This document shows positions 45,360 through 56,039 of a DNA stretch of 64,000 bases, piece by piece (positions within the stretch are counted from its first letter, which is position 1; the number at the start of each line of letters is the position of its first letter). The position numbers were made by a program, and so were the translations under genes. The stretch comes from Oscheius tipulae (taxonomy: Eukaryota; Nematoda; Chromadorea; Rhabditida; Rhabditidae), in contig JASJZH010000006.1 in NCBI GenBank assembly GCA_037178975.1, forward strand, positions 7,750,001 through 7,814,000. The letters run 5' to 3'. Under the pieces are notes generated by a model. The model saw only the letters and a list, made by a program, of their open reading frames with translations, had not been told where the DNA came from and searched no databases.

Positions 45360-46849
45360 ATGGTCTTGGCTCAGATGCGGCACTGGACCCTTCTCCTACT
45401 GCCCATAGCTATCCTGGCTTTACCAGATGGTTTTGGAATTTCAATCATTGTCCCGGAACACAGCGCAAACCACTTCAATCTCCACGTTAAGGAGGTCGGT
45501 TATAGTTTTCAGTTCTAATCACTGAGTTTAGGCCGCTCGAGCCTTTAGAGTAAAAAGCATGCCGATCACACTGGTCGCTCAGAGACAGCAATATCAACCA
45601 AAAACAATGTGCACGAAACTGGAAAAGACCGTACAGTCCGCCTTACTGAAGAGCCCGAAAAGTTACATCTTCATTCTGATGTAAGTCTTAGTTTTGGAGC
45701 AGAAATCTTTTGAGGGAACACAAGATACCCCATTTCTGCTACCGCTCGTGGAAGTCCTTCTACACTCCACGTGTTTTTTTGGTCACCGTCAGTCAGAAAA
45801 ACCCGGAGGATCTGAACAAGGTAGGGGTCAAATTCTTGAACTTTTAGACTGTTTCAGACCTTCTTCTGGTTCATGGACGGAACACTGTATCGCGCTTCGT
45901 CATGGGAAGGAATAGCTACACACCTTCACAAGAAGCTCAAGCAGGAAGGAATCAAACGGATTCTTGTGGACCGCAAAGGAAACCTGGTTACACCCAAGGA
46001 AAGGGCACCGTTAGAACAGCCTCCAATAGCCACCTCAGCCACCACAGCTCTAACCACGCTGGAAACTACCACGGAATACTATACAGCCTACAAAAGAAAC
46101 CCCCAGATCTCCTATGCTCTTCGCCAGAAGATTGAGGAAGCTAAACTGGACCAGGACAGGGTAAGCATACTGTTAGGGTTTGGGTAGAGCGCGTTGTTTT
46201 CGTAGATGACTCACAGACGTTTTGAGTGGGGGCATCGCGTGCGCAACTAGTGAGTACAAAATTTACGAGACCGAATACTGTAGAGATAGCAGAAACTTGC
46301 CTGTAGCAAACTACAAAACGTCGATAGGGTTTTTGGTTTGGACGATAAGGCCAACTACCACAAGGGACAGTAGAACATATCGGTTAGAGATTGGGGGGAG
46401 AAGCAGTGGATAGAAACAATAGTGTGTTGGCTAGCTGAGCAACAGTAAGAGCCGTCCCCGCTATTGCTTTCTTGATATTTTTGTAAAACCAAGGTTCCAG
46501 GCTGCCGAGAAGAGACGCAAGCGGTTCGAGATGATGCTCGTTGGCTGCGCTGCCATGTGCACACTGATGATCGCTTTTGCCATCAGAACCAATTGTTTCA
46601 CTCAATCGTACGTTTTCCAAAGATTCATTGGGTATGGATCGTATGACAAGTTCAGCGATCTAGAAAAAGAGATGTAGAGGTTCGGATGCGGTTGTTAATA
46701 GCTATTTTATTACAACGTAATATTACAGGGATGAAGCTGAGAAGAAGAGAAATGAGGACATCGCCGAAAACAACACCAATACCGCCAAGTATAAGTATAG
46801 TCTTACGGAGCAGATGGCAATCCAAAAGTTGAAGAAGAAGAGTTTTTGA
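45360..46849 (+). CDS. Type I single-pass membrane protein with Thr-rich stalk
   Basis: Family not recognised. The start at 45360 gives a signal peptide (MVLAQMRHWTLLLLPIAILA). Ectodomain exons read HFNLHVKEAARAFRVKSM, TKLEKTVQSALLKSPKSYIF, REHKIPHFCYRSWKSFYTPR and FFWFMDGTLYRASSWEGIAT with HLHKKLKQEGIKRILVDRKG, giving a compact alternating helix/strand pattern. A Thr-rich stalk (TSATTALTTLETTTEYY) leads, after an intron of about 350 bp, to a basic stop-transfer segment and membrane helix (RRKRFEMMLVGCAAMCTLMI). The last exon is charged (EKKRNEDIAENNTNTAKYKY) and ends LKKKSF at 46849. The order of basic residues before the helix leaves topology open, but the signal peptide favours type I. It converges on troponin I, with 61 bp between stop codons. 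Confidence 0.72.
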
Positions 46850-46854
46850 ATAAA
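46849..46854 (+). promoter_or_regulatory. Polyadenylation signal overlapping the stop codon
   Basis: AATAAA overlaps the last base of the TGA of the upstream membrane-protein gene. Cleavage 10-25 bp later would fall between the two convergent stops, so the genes could avoid overlapping transcripts on this side. Confidence 0.55.
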
Positions 46855-46910
46855 GAGTTAGAATACAACACGGGGTAGAGAGTTTCCAAACGGGGCTCGG
46901 GGAGGATGGC

Positions 46911-47994
46911 TTACTCCTCTTCCTCCTCCTCCTCCTCGACCTCCTCTTCCTCAACAACCTCCTCCTCAGCTGGAGGCTCTGAAAACGAAATTTTGACTTG
47001 AACAGGACCAACTCTTACCCTCGACGGGGGCGGCCTCAACCTTAACCTCCTCCTTGGGAGCTTCCTCCTTGTGCTCCTTTCCCTTCTTACTCCATTCGGG
47101 CTTGTCGGACTTCTTCTGAACATTTATCGATGTCAAACACCTGAAAAAGTTCCGCACCTTGACTTCAAGAATGGCCTGGACGTTGTCCTTCTTGACGTTC
47201 TTGAGGTTTCCTCGGAAGTCGGCCTTCTCTCCGGACTTCTGGGCGGTAGCCTTGAACTTGTTGTCGTATTTGGAGACCTTCTTCAGAGAGGGCTTGACGC
47301 TGTAAATGAAGTTCAGTTTCTGTGTTTATCTGTTTCTTACAATTTTCCTCGGAGATCGTTGACCTCAATGTTCAGGGCGTTGATGGTGCCGTCTTGAGAA
47401 GCGACCAGCTGAAACCAATTATTGAGCTCCGCGTATACCAACACAAACCTGGTTGATGTCCCACTTCTCCTCCTCAAGCTTGCAGACACGGGCGAACAGG
47501 TCCTCGTAGATGGAGATGAGCTTGTCTGAAAGGAGAGGTTAGAAAATGAAAGCATAGCCAAAAATACTCTTGTCATCGCAGCTGTCGACGTCGGGGAGAG
47601 GGATGGTTCTCTGGGCAAGGATCTGAAAGACCCTTCTTTCTGGAAAAAGTTTGACTCATACCTTGACACGCTCCTGCTCCTTGAGAAGCTGCTGTCTCTT
47701 GAGGTCCTCAGCGGCCTTGATCATGAGAAGCTTCTGAAAAAGATTCTTTACCATATTCTAGGTGACCACAAACTCTTAGCTTCTTCTTTCTCTCAGGTGT
47801 GAGGAATCCCTTCTTGGCCTTCTTCTTCTGTCCGGCCTCCTCGAGACGTCTACGGACCTCGGCCTTTTTGGCCTCGCGTTCCTGGGCCTTGCGGGCGGCA
47901 TCCTTAAGTTCAAATTTTAAGTCGGACCCCAAAATGGACTTACATCGCCTCCCTCGTCAGCCTGAGGTCCTCCGTAGCGAATCTCGTCCGCCAT
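46911..47994 (-). CDS. Troponin I
   Basis: The inhibitory subunit of the thin-filament troponin complex; it blocks actomyosin until calcium binds troponin C. The start at 47994 opens [17 protein letters not shown]. Then come the conserved [20 protein letters not shown] and [17 protein letters not shown] blocks, [20 protein letters not shown], a helix typical of the troponin T-binding region ([20 protein letters not shown]), [17 protein letters not shown], and the C-terminal actin-binding part ([31 protein letters not shown]). It ends in a Lys-rich ([14 protein letters not shown]) and then poly-Glu tail ([18 protein letters not shown]), as in nematode troponin I. About nine exons with short introns. 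Muscle expression is expected. Roughly 240 residues, close to the family norm plus the acidic tail. Confidence 0.95.
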
Positions 47995-50439
47995 GTCTAA
48001 TACCAAAAAATCAGAAAAAACCATGAGAAAGAGAAAGTGGGAGAATGTGAGAGAAGAGCGAGTCAGACGAGCATTGAACTATTAACTGTATGAAAAAGTT
48101 GGTTGAAAAGCTCAATGCCAATGATCCAAAAATAACAAGTGGGCGGTGTGTGGTCAGGTCCAAGTGAACTGGCGGCAGTGTTGCTCGGGATATTGTAGGG
48201 GCCCTCGACTCTCTCGCGGACCCACTGTTCCCTCAGCCGACATCTGTGTCCTCTTTGATTAATGGCTCCTCATCGGAGCAAACGGTGTGTAAACCAGAGC
48301 GTGGGTGAGAAACACCGCCCCGTGCCCCGGATCCAAGAAAAACGCGAGAGCTAATAACAAAAGGGCCTTTTTACGGGTACACTTTTTCAGGCTGGTCTCA
48401 GAGGTTCCATGACAACTCTTATAGGTGTCAGCTTGTCGCCATAACTTTTTTCGTCGGCGATCGGGCGCACAGTGTAAAATGGGATAAAAAAGTATGCACG
48501 AGCGCATAGCAAATGCTTACCAGTTTAAATAGTAAACGTACTATGAGGAATGCTCGAAAAGTGGTAGTTACTGTCCGAATAAGGTAAAAACTGTAAGCAT
48601 CGCATGTTAAGAAAGGACGTTAGTAGCTCGCAAAACTGCCTAAAAGGGCTTGATCAAGAAACTGTGCAAGGTAAAATGATCGCTGCTAGGAAATTAGATG
48701 GTCTGCTTCTGAGCAATTGGAAATGTTTGACCTGATCCTAGCAATAATAAAAAGACTGATCTGTTCCCACGCAGCTTCTAACTTGTATCCCAGCATGTTA
48801 CAAAATAGTCTGTAGCCTAAAAATAAAGATTTTTGCGCATGTGCACTCCCAGCCCAAAGTCTCTGTGGAGAAAACGACCTCAAAGGGTTCAACGGATTAC
48901 TGTAGTGAGAGTTTGCACATTTTCTGAAGCCAATATACGGCTAAAAGATAGTGAATCTCATTATGTCTAGGTTGGAGTTTCCAAGCTGGGACGAAATCTG
49001 ATCCAGGGCCTGCTAAAGCCAAAACATAAAAATGGTACTGTAGCCTAAGTATACCAGAGTCGGTGGATTGTAACCAAAGGTAGTAAAGACGTAATAGGGT
49101 CAAAAGGAGAGCAATACTAGGAGTCACCATTGTCGAGCTAGCGAGCTACGCCAATTAAGAGGAGCACCGTTGTAATAAAACGAATCACACTGGGGAGGCA
49201 GTGATCCCCGGTAAACACCCACTCTCGACGTAGAAAGAGACTGGCACGTAGGTATTAAAGAAAAAGACGAGGAACAGTGTTCAAAAATCGAACGCTCATG
49301 AGCCGAAAATGGATTCCGGGATCCTTAATACAGTCTACGCCTACGCTTTGAAGAAAACTTCGAATAACACGACTTGTTGTTGCCCAGAATGCGAAAAGTG
49401 CCGAACAGAAAAAAGATGTAATTAATATCTGATACTGGGCCATCAAGTTTTTTATTTGCTTGGTATTTTCAGACGACCCTCGGCATATGCATGAACCAGT
49501 AAAGACTGAACTTTTTGTGAACAGTTCCATTAGTACACTTTTCGGGATCTACCTTTCGGTGAAGTATAAATGAAGTTGATTAAGAAGTGTTTAAAAACTT
49601 TGACAGCTATGGATCAGGCAGGATTAATCTTTACTACTTTCGGTCTATTCACTTTTTGCCCATAGACTAAACTAGTTTTTGCATGGATCTTGAAAATTTG
49701 TTTTTAGATCAGCCTCTCGAGAAGATTTGGTTTGTTTCTCGGTATCCATTAGCCGAATTGAGCTACTTTCTCTCTGCAAGGTGAATTGGTGAAAGTATTT
49801 CTGTCTTTTACAATCGATCTCAGTGGTTTCTGCCCTTTCTGAATCAATTTCCACTTCATTTGCCAGATGGTCTCTGACTCATTTTTCTGATTGTAAATCG
49901 TTCCACCCGACAGTTCCGCAGCAAAACCAGACTCCTTTTCGTCTTCGTGCCAAATAGCAGAAACACTTCCGCAAAGTTCGCTTGCGCAAGGGCGAGGATA
50001 ACAAGCTTGACCAGCTTTCCCCCGCGCACAGCTCCTCCGCTGCGGCTCTGCTTTAGGTTTGGCGCGCGGCCAGGCCCCGCCCTGCGACAAAGAAGGTCGA
50101 CAGTGCACAGTTACACGAACACGAGAGCGGCTTTTCTTGTTCTTTGCCGACTTGTCTCACGTTTTTTTTCGGCGAGACCCGAGCTTCCTTCATTTTTCTG
50201 CGCCTTTAATTAGAATAATTAGGCGTCAGAAGCAACATCCATCATCCAAACTCTTATCCTAATTGTTTTCAGTCTATTCCGGACTGGTTCTTCCTGCGCG
50301 TAATTTAATTCCAACACCTTTTTTTACGAGATTACACTGCTTCAGACAAAAAGTGACGCGTTTCACAACATTTTCGACCAGAGTTTTCCCACACACATAT
50401 TGTTCCAAATTGATTTTCGTTGCAGATGCCCACTTGGAG
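47995..50439. other. Intergenic between troponin I and prominin
   Basis: About 2.4 kb between two divergent genes, presumably carrying the troponin I muscle promoter and the prominin promoter. No TATA box or repeat could be assigned with confidence. A minus-strand frame ending near 49255 has one hydrophobic segment but lacks other support. Confidence 0.5.
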
Positions 50440-53400
50440 ATGATCTGGTCCATATTTCTGCTAGGTGGCTCCACTTTGGCCATGGAGTTCACCCCCTACA
50501 TACCCTCTGAGCAATACAAATGTGGTGCTTTTCTGGAGGGACGTCATGAAGATAAAGCTCTCAGTCTTTACTATTCCGCTATTGATCAGTTCATTTCCTC
50601 GATCTCTTCGCCTTTTCCTCATGCAGGTTCGTTTCTGTTTTTTTACGACATCCACTGACAGCTATAATCGTAAATCCGTTTCACTTTTTAGTAGAATTCG
50701 GGTTCCCATGTAACGACAACCATTCATACAGCCTTTTTGGGGATCTCGATAATTGCCTCCTCTCCCGTCCGGGGGCAGGGAAAAGCGAACAGCAAAAACA
50801 ACACCTGTGCCCGTATTGTTTTTCGAGTAGGAAGGAATTGGAACGTGTATACACAGTCTGGACAAATGAAATTCGACTAATCAGCATAAATCCACTTGGA
50901 GGCTCCTTCTCTTTCCGACATTAGGGTCTAGTGTGACAATTGATTTTATTTGTTCGCGTCTCGTAGTACTAATGAGGTAATAGCAGATATCGCTATGACC
51001 AAACACTCAACGGAGAGCCGCCGATTGACCACAGGGTCGACCATGCTCTTGTGCAGGTGTTCTATCCTGCAAAGTAAACATAGAAGAGCTTAAGAAACTG
51101 AAATTTTCAGATCTGCTGTCAAATCGGGCGTTGGTTGGTGATCTCAACGAATGGGACAAGTCGTTTAGGACAAAACACAAAGAGGTATGTGTACATCGCC
51201 CCGATGTAGCTCATCAAAGAGTCCGACTTTCCTCTGCTTTTGTTTGACCGCGATTTCACGTACGTTCGACTAACTCGGACAGCCAACAGATTATCGGAAG
51301 TGACCCGTGCAACCGGTCCGCTGCCCCTTTCTTAGAGAGTGATTATCAGTATGTCAATATAACAATAGTATAGCAGTGCTAATATTTTGAAAGGCTGACC
51401 GATTTAGCTATAGAGGTGCCTCTATCAGTACCGGAACCCCCGCCGGGGATAATCTTCCATGGCCCACTTCGGCGAGAGAAACTGACACTCTGTTACCGCA
51501 ACATACCATTTTAACGCCTCAACGCGTCTATAGGGGAAGTGATACGACCCCATGTAATGGTGAACCGAAACCTGGAAAGGGCGAGGGAAGCCGGCCGGAA
51601 ACCCAATCCCACCGTTTCACTCGCAGGTGTATAGTTACGGGTCGATTCAATCCCAAGTTTGGGAGAATAAAGCTGCAAATAAGGCTGAAAACTTCGAGTC
51701 ATATCTTTCCATCTTTGTTGCCTAGATTTTTTTTTTAGAACGCTACGAGTCAGTAAAGTAACAAAGACAAAAAATAGTTTTTCCATGTTCCATTCACTTC
51801 AAATCCCACTCCAAAGTGGTAAAATTACCATGAGAATCAGCAGAAATGAGGCGTGACTGATTGTGAAGAGATCAGAGGGCGCGGCGTCGCTCTTTGAGGA
51901 CCGTGACGCGACCCTTTTGAGCGAAGTCTTAGGTGTTGCGGAACAAGGCAAGTAACCGCCGCAAACATGGTCTTGCGCGTGATGATTAAAATAATGAACA
52001 AAAGATGAGCTCTTTTTCAGTGGCTTCAATGGCAAAGTGGCTGGATCATTTTTGCTGGAAGCATACTTCTTCTCGGGATTGTGTTTCCAGTTCTGTACAT
52101 TTTGTACAGGTAGAGAAGGAGAGAATGTTGTTTGAAAGTGTCATTCAGGTGCTGTTTATGTTGTTGCTCGTCCAAAGAGCTTGCCACAGACCGAAAAATG
52201 GACAGCTGTAAACGGAATTTCCTAAACATTGTGATAGCTGTCTTCATCGTCTTGGACGTGTAAGTGACTCTTACTTTTTCCCCTTAAAGAGCCGCCAAGA
52301 CCGGTTCACTTATTGCACAGTTTTCGGCCGACTGGTCTTTTCCCCAAAAGAAAGCGGGAAGCAATCAAATTAGCGCTTTTACACGTGGGAATTAGTCACC
52401 ACCGTTTTTGCAGGTTTGCTGCGGCTACCGTCCTCGTGAGTTCGCAATATGCCCAGTATGGAATGTCCGAGCTGCCGGGACGCCTTAGCCATTGTGTCGA
52501 CGACCTACAATTATATAAGAGGGACACCGATACGGTACAAGAGGGAAAATTTTCAAGGACTCGCGAGGTTTTTTCAGAGGATACGCAAGTTATTAATTGA
52601 CGACTACCAAACCTTGAACAAATCAGTTAACAAACAGCTGGCTCAGGGTGGACAAAATGTGGTCGGTAGAGTGAAAAAGCTCACAGGAGCTCAGGCTATT
52701 GACACACTTCTCAACATTAGTAAAAGTGAGATTTTTAGAGTTTCATTTTGTTTTTACTGGAAATTCTAGATGCCGGTAAGGTACAGAACGTTCTTGTTAG
52801 TCTCCGAAGCCAAATCAACACTATTAACGAGGATGCTACCAAGTTCGAGGTGTGTTTTCAATCTATTTTTGTCTTTGATTAAACGGTAACTTCAACGATG
52901 GCGCGTTTTACAGTGCCTTCCGAATGATACCCGTTTCTTTGCATCATTTTGAGCTCCAACTCTGATAAAACGGTAGAATATAATCTCATTATCCTTTTTT
53001 ATGAGTAGGATACCAATATTGGACAGTGATACCATCGATAAGACCTAGTTTTTGCCGCATTAGCCTGTGATGGTCCCTTCAATCGATAGAAGATAGTTTT
53101 TTTTCTTTCACTCTACTGTCTCTAATATTTGAAATGTAACGCGACTTTTTCAGGTAGAATTCGGCCGGCTAAGAAAAACTGCCACAGATGAGCTGCTGGA
53201 GTGTGTTCAAAACGAGGTCGATGCCATTAAGGCTGTCTGTCATCGAGCTGAAAAGCTCTTATCTGGAGTCCACACCTCACAAATAAAACTAGATACGGTA
53301 GATCTTCTTCTTTTTGTTTCCATTCTCGATTTAGGAACTGCTACCCAGTAGAAATGAGGAAGCTCTGACACGCATTATCAACACAAACATCACCAAAGCT

Positions 53401-55582
53401 CTGTCCTCTTCAATTTCACAGTTCTCCGGCATTGAAGGACTTTTACAGCATGAAATTGATTCAAAAATACACGGTTGGTCCGACTTCTTTTACGAACAAC
53501 AAGCATTGTCTCAGCTGCACAAAACACGTTGCGGCAAATTGGAGACGATCTTTTCGTGGTGGCCGAGACGATTTCCACACAGATAAGACAGGCAAGTGTT
53601 TTGAGGGAGAGTTTCCATTTTGAAAATTGCTATAGGTTAACTTTGATGATCTGTACAAGGAAATCTCTCGTCTATCCGATGAGAAGAAGACACCCGCCGT
53701 TCGATACGTGAAATATGGATGGATTGCCTCGATCGTTCTCTCTGGAATTTTTATTCTTCTCTCTGCCGTGTTCCTTTTCGGTCTGATTTTTGGAATTTGT
53801 GGAAGAAGACCGACCTACTACAATGATGACTGCTGTGTTAGGTCGAACGGAGGCCGGTTTTACTCGTGGTAAGCTATTCCTCAAGTTTTAAACAGTGATT
53901 CTTCAGTGGAATTTGGCTAACAGTTTCTTTGTTCTTCTCGCTTTGTCTCTTTACCTCAATCATCCTGATCTTTGTCGGAAACAGCTCATACTTGGTCTGT
54001 CAGCCACTTCGAGATCCCCTGTCAAGACCAGACATGATGGCAGTAAGTTGCTTCTATCATATTTTTCATCACTTCCATTTTAAGCTAGCCGAACGCTATA
54101 TTGATCTCTGGAAGGTGGATAGAGGTGCTCAAGACCCGGTCACCCCGCTTATGGACAGTCGAACGGCTGCTGATGTTATCCGAGCCTGCAGCAGAAACGA
54201 GACCTTTTATGAGATTTTCGAACTTGACAAAAAGTATCATCTCAATCAGCTCAAGGTACATTAGAATTAAGTTTTGTACACTTTTCATAGGATTTCGAAA
54301 AAGATGCCTACACTCAGCTTGAGAGCTTCCTGGCACAAACTTTGTCCAATCTCCCAGCAGTCAATCCAATTTCTTCCTTGGTATCTGAGGAGGATGCTGC
54401 AGCTTTGGAAAAGCTTGCAGACACAAATTTGACAAGAGTTAGTCGCGAAGGACTCGAGAAGGTACTTTTTCCGTTTGAACAGTTAGTCACCGTTAGTCTT
54501 AGTTGAACAATGCCATGCAAGAACTGGACCTGACTTCCAAATCCAAAGCCTTCCAGGAGAGCATTGAGAATACTGGAAGCGGAAGGCCTAAAGTTATTTC
54601 ATCTGTAAGGTTTCTCAGTTCTGTTTTTCTTATCTCTTCATACAGATTTTGGAACAAATTGAGGAGATAGATTTCCGGATAACAACGCCCTTGAGACAGA
54701 AGATTGCAGTCTTGTACAAGAACATCACTGCCCTCGACTCCAAGTAAGTTGAATTCCTACTTTTATGCAACACCAACCGTCTACGACGGCTTCGCCGCTT
54801 CTTCAATAGCCTATGTTCCCAGGTTTCCCACAAAACTGACTTGTCAACTAAACTTTTCACGCCAGCTTTTTGTTTGGAGTTACGCAAGAACGGACAGATA
54901 CCATTGCGCTCTAGTAATAGAGATTCTTGTCTTCAGGTTCACCGAAATGCAAGTTCCGGTAGCCACTCTACTCTCGAAGCTACGACACGCACAAGCTCTG
55001 CTAATGGACAATGTCAAGAAGCATTTTGAGACTGCTGCTAGAGAAGAACTCAACAGTACTGTTTCGTTGGTGGATCAGTATATTGAGCATGTCCGGACAC
55101 AAGTAAGGATCTTCTTTGTTTGTATGTGTTTCTTCTAGATGCAATCTGAAATCTCTTCTTGCAAGCCAATTTCCAAGATTGCTGAGCATTCTACTGCAGC
55201 ACTCTGTTCTCAGACGATTGATCCCTTGGTGAGACTGGCGACAGAGACGTGGATAATCGAAATTTCAGAATGGTACCTGGATGGCCATGGTGGGTAGCAT
55301 CATCTGCCTTGTATTCATCGTTTTCTTTGCTACATCACTGATGAATCTGTACAACCGGATGCATCCTTACCCAAAATAGTGAGTCACATCGTCAATGTTA
55401 CATTAGGAAAGTTTCAGCGTGGTAGAGCCTCCCTTGGATCATCACCACATGTCTTCCTTCATAACTGACACCTATGACACAAGGCAAAAACCGTAGGCTA
55501 TCAGATGGGAAAGCATTTAAAAACTTTCAGGGCTTATTCAAATTACTCCTATACTGATGACTACCACCGAACATACCGATGA
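50440..55582 (+). CDS. Prominin (five-transmembrane glycoprotein)
   Basis: Prominins (CD133 family) sit on plasma-membrane protrusions and bind cholesterol. The start at 50440 gives a signal peptide (MIWSIFLLGGSTLAMEF). Order: N-terminal extracellular part (to about 51.9 kb); TM1 (WLQWQSGWIIFAGSILLLGI, 52020-52090); a Cys-rich turn; TM2 (NFLNIVIAVFIVLDV); large loop 1, with VGRVKKLTGAQAIDTLLNIS and the paired-Cys segment ending before TM3; TM3/TM4 (KYGWIASIVLSGIFILLSAV; IWLTVSLFFSLCLFTSIILI, 53710-54000); large loop 2, with VCQPLRDP and TAADVIRACSRNETFYEIFE; TM5 (WMAMVGSIICLVFIVFFATS, about 55275-55330); and a tail ending YHRTYR. Two large loops between five TM helices are diagnostic. Exons at 50650-51900 are only partly resolved (DLLSNRALVGDLNEWDKSFR at 51111-51185 is one). 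A dispersed repeat lies in the 54745-54936 intron. The ZP gene starts 457 bp downstream. Confidence 0.88.
54821..54916 (+). repeat. Dispersed repeat copy 2, in a prominin intron
   Basis: This aligns with 7272-7370 through a 17-base identical core and a similar right end. Here it occupies most of an intron of about 190 bp, while neighbouring introns are 40-60 bp, so insertion of the element probably enlarged this intron. Confidence 0.55.
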
Positions 55583-56039
55583 CCTCCAGGATACTCAACA
55601 CTTCCGCCATATTTCCTACTTATCAAGTTGACTGTGATCAGCATTTCTTCTCCTTTCTGCATTCAGTTGGTGACATGGGTACAGATTTCTAATAAAAGTT
55701 ATTTGAACTGTCTCTTTCTCTCTGAAAGTGAGATCCCGAACACTCCCGGCTTCTTGAGGCACATTACACCCGCCTCTCTTGCGCATAGTCATAATCGGAA
55801 AAGCGATTCGATCTTGTTTCATATCGCATAACGATCTACGGCCACTTTCCTCGAAGTCTTGACCCCTCAGCTGTTCCTAGTTTTCCTTCACTTTTGCATA
55901 CCCAAAGAGAGGGTTTATCCCAGATTGGCTTCATTCTCGTGTTTTTCCTACTCGTTCTGGTTCCTTGAGGCGCCATACTTGTAATCGGCAGTCTCCTCTT
56001 GACTCATTGATTTATGAGACGCTTTCAGACTGGCTGAAA

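Noticed and set aside
48686-49130. Two minus-strand stretches sharing TAGGCTACAG and GGATCAG words
   Set aside because: Similarity is limited to short words and cannot be extended; not called a repeat.
49255-49530. Minus-strand frame of 91 residues with one hydrophobic segment
   Set aside because: No splice pattern, polyadenylation signal or relative; a hydrophobic stretch alone in AT-rich DNA is weak evidence.
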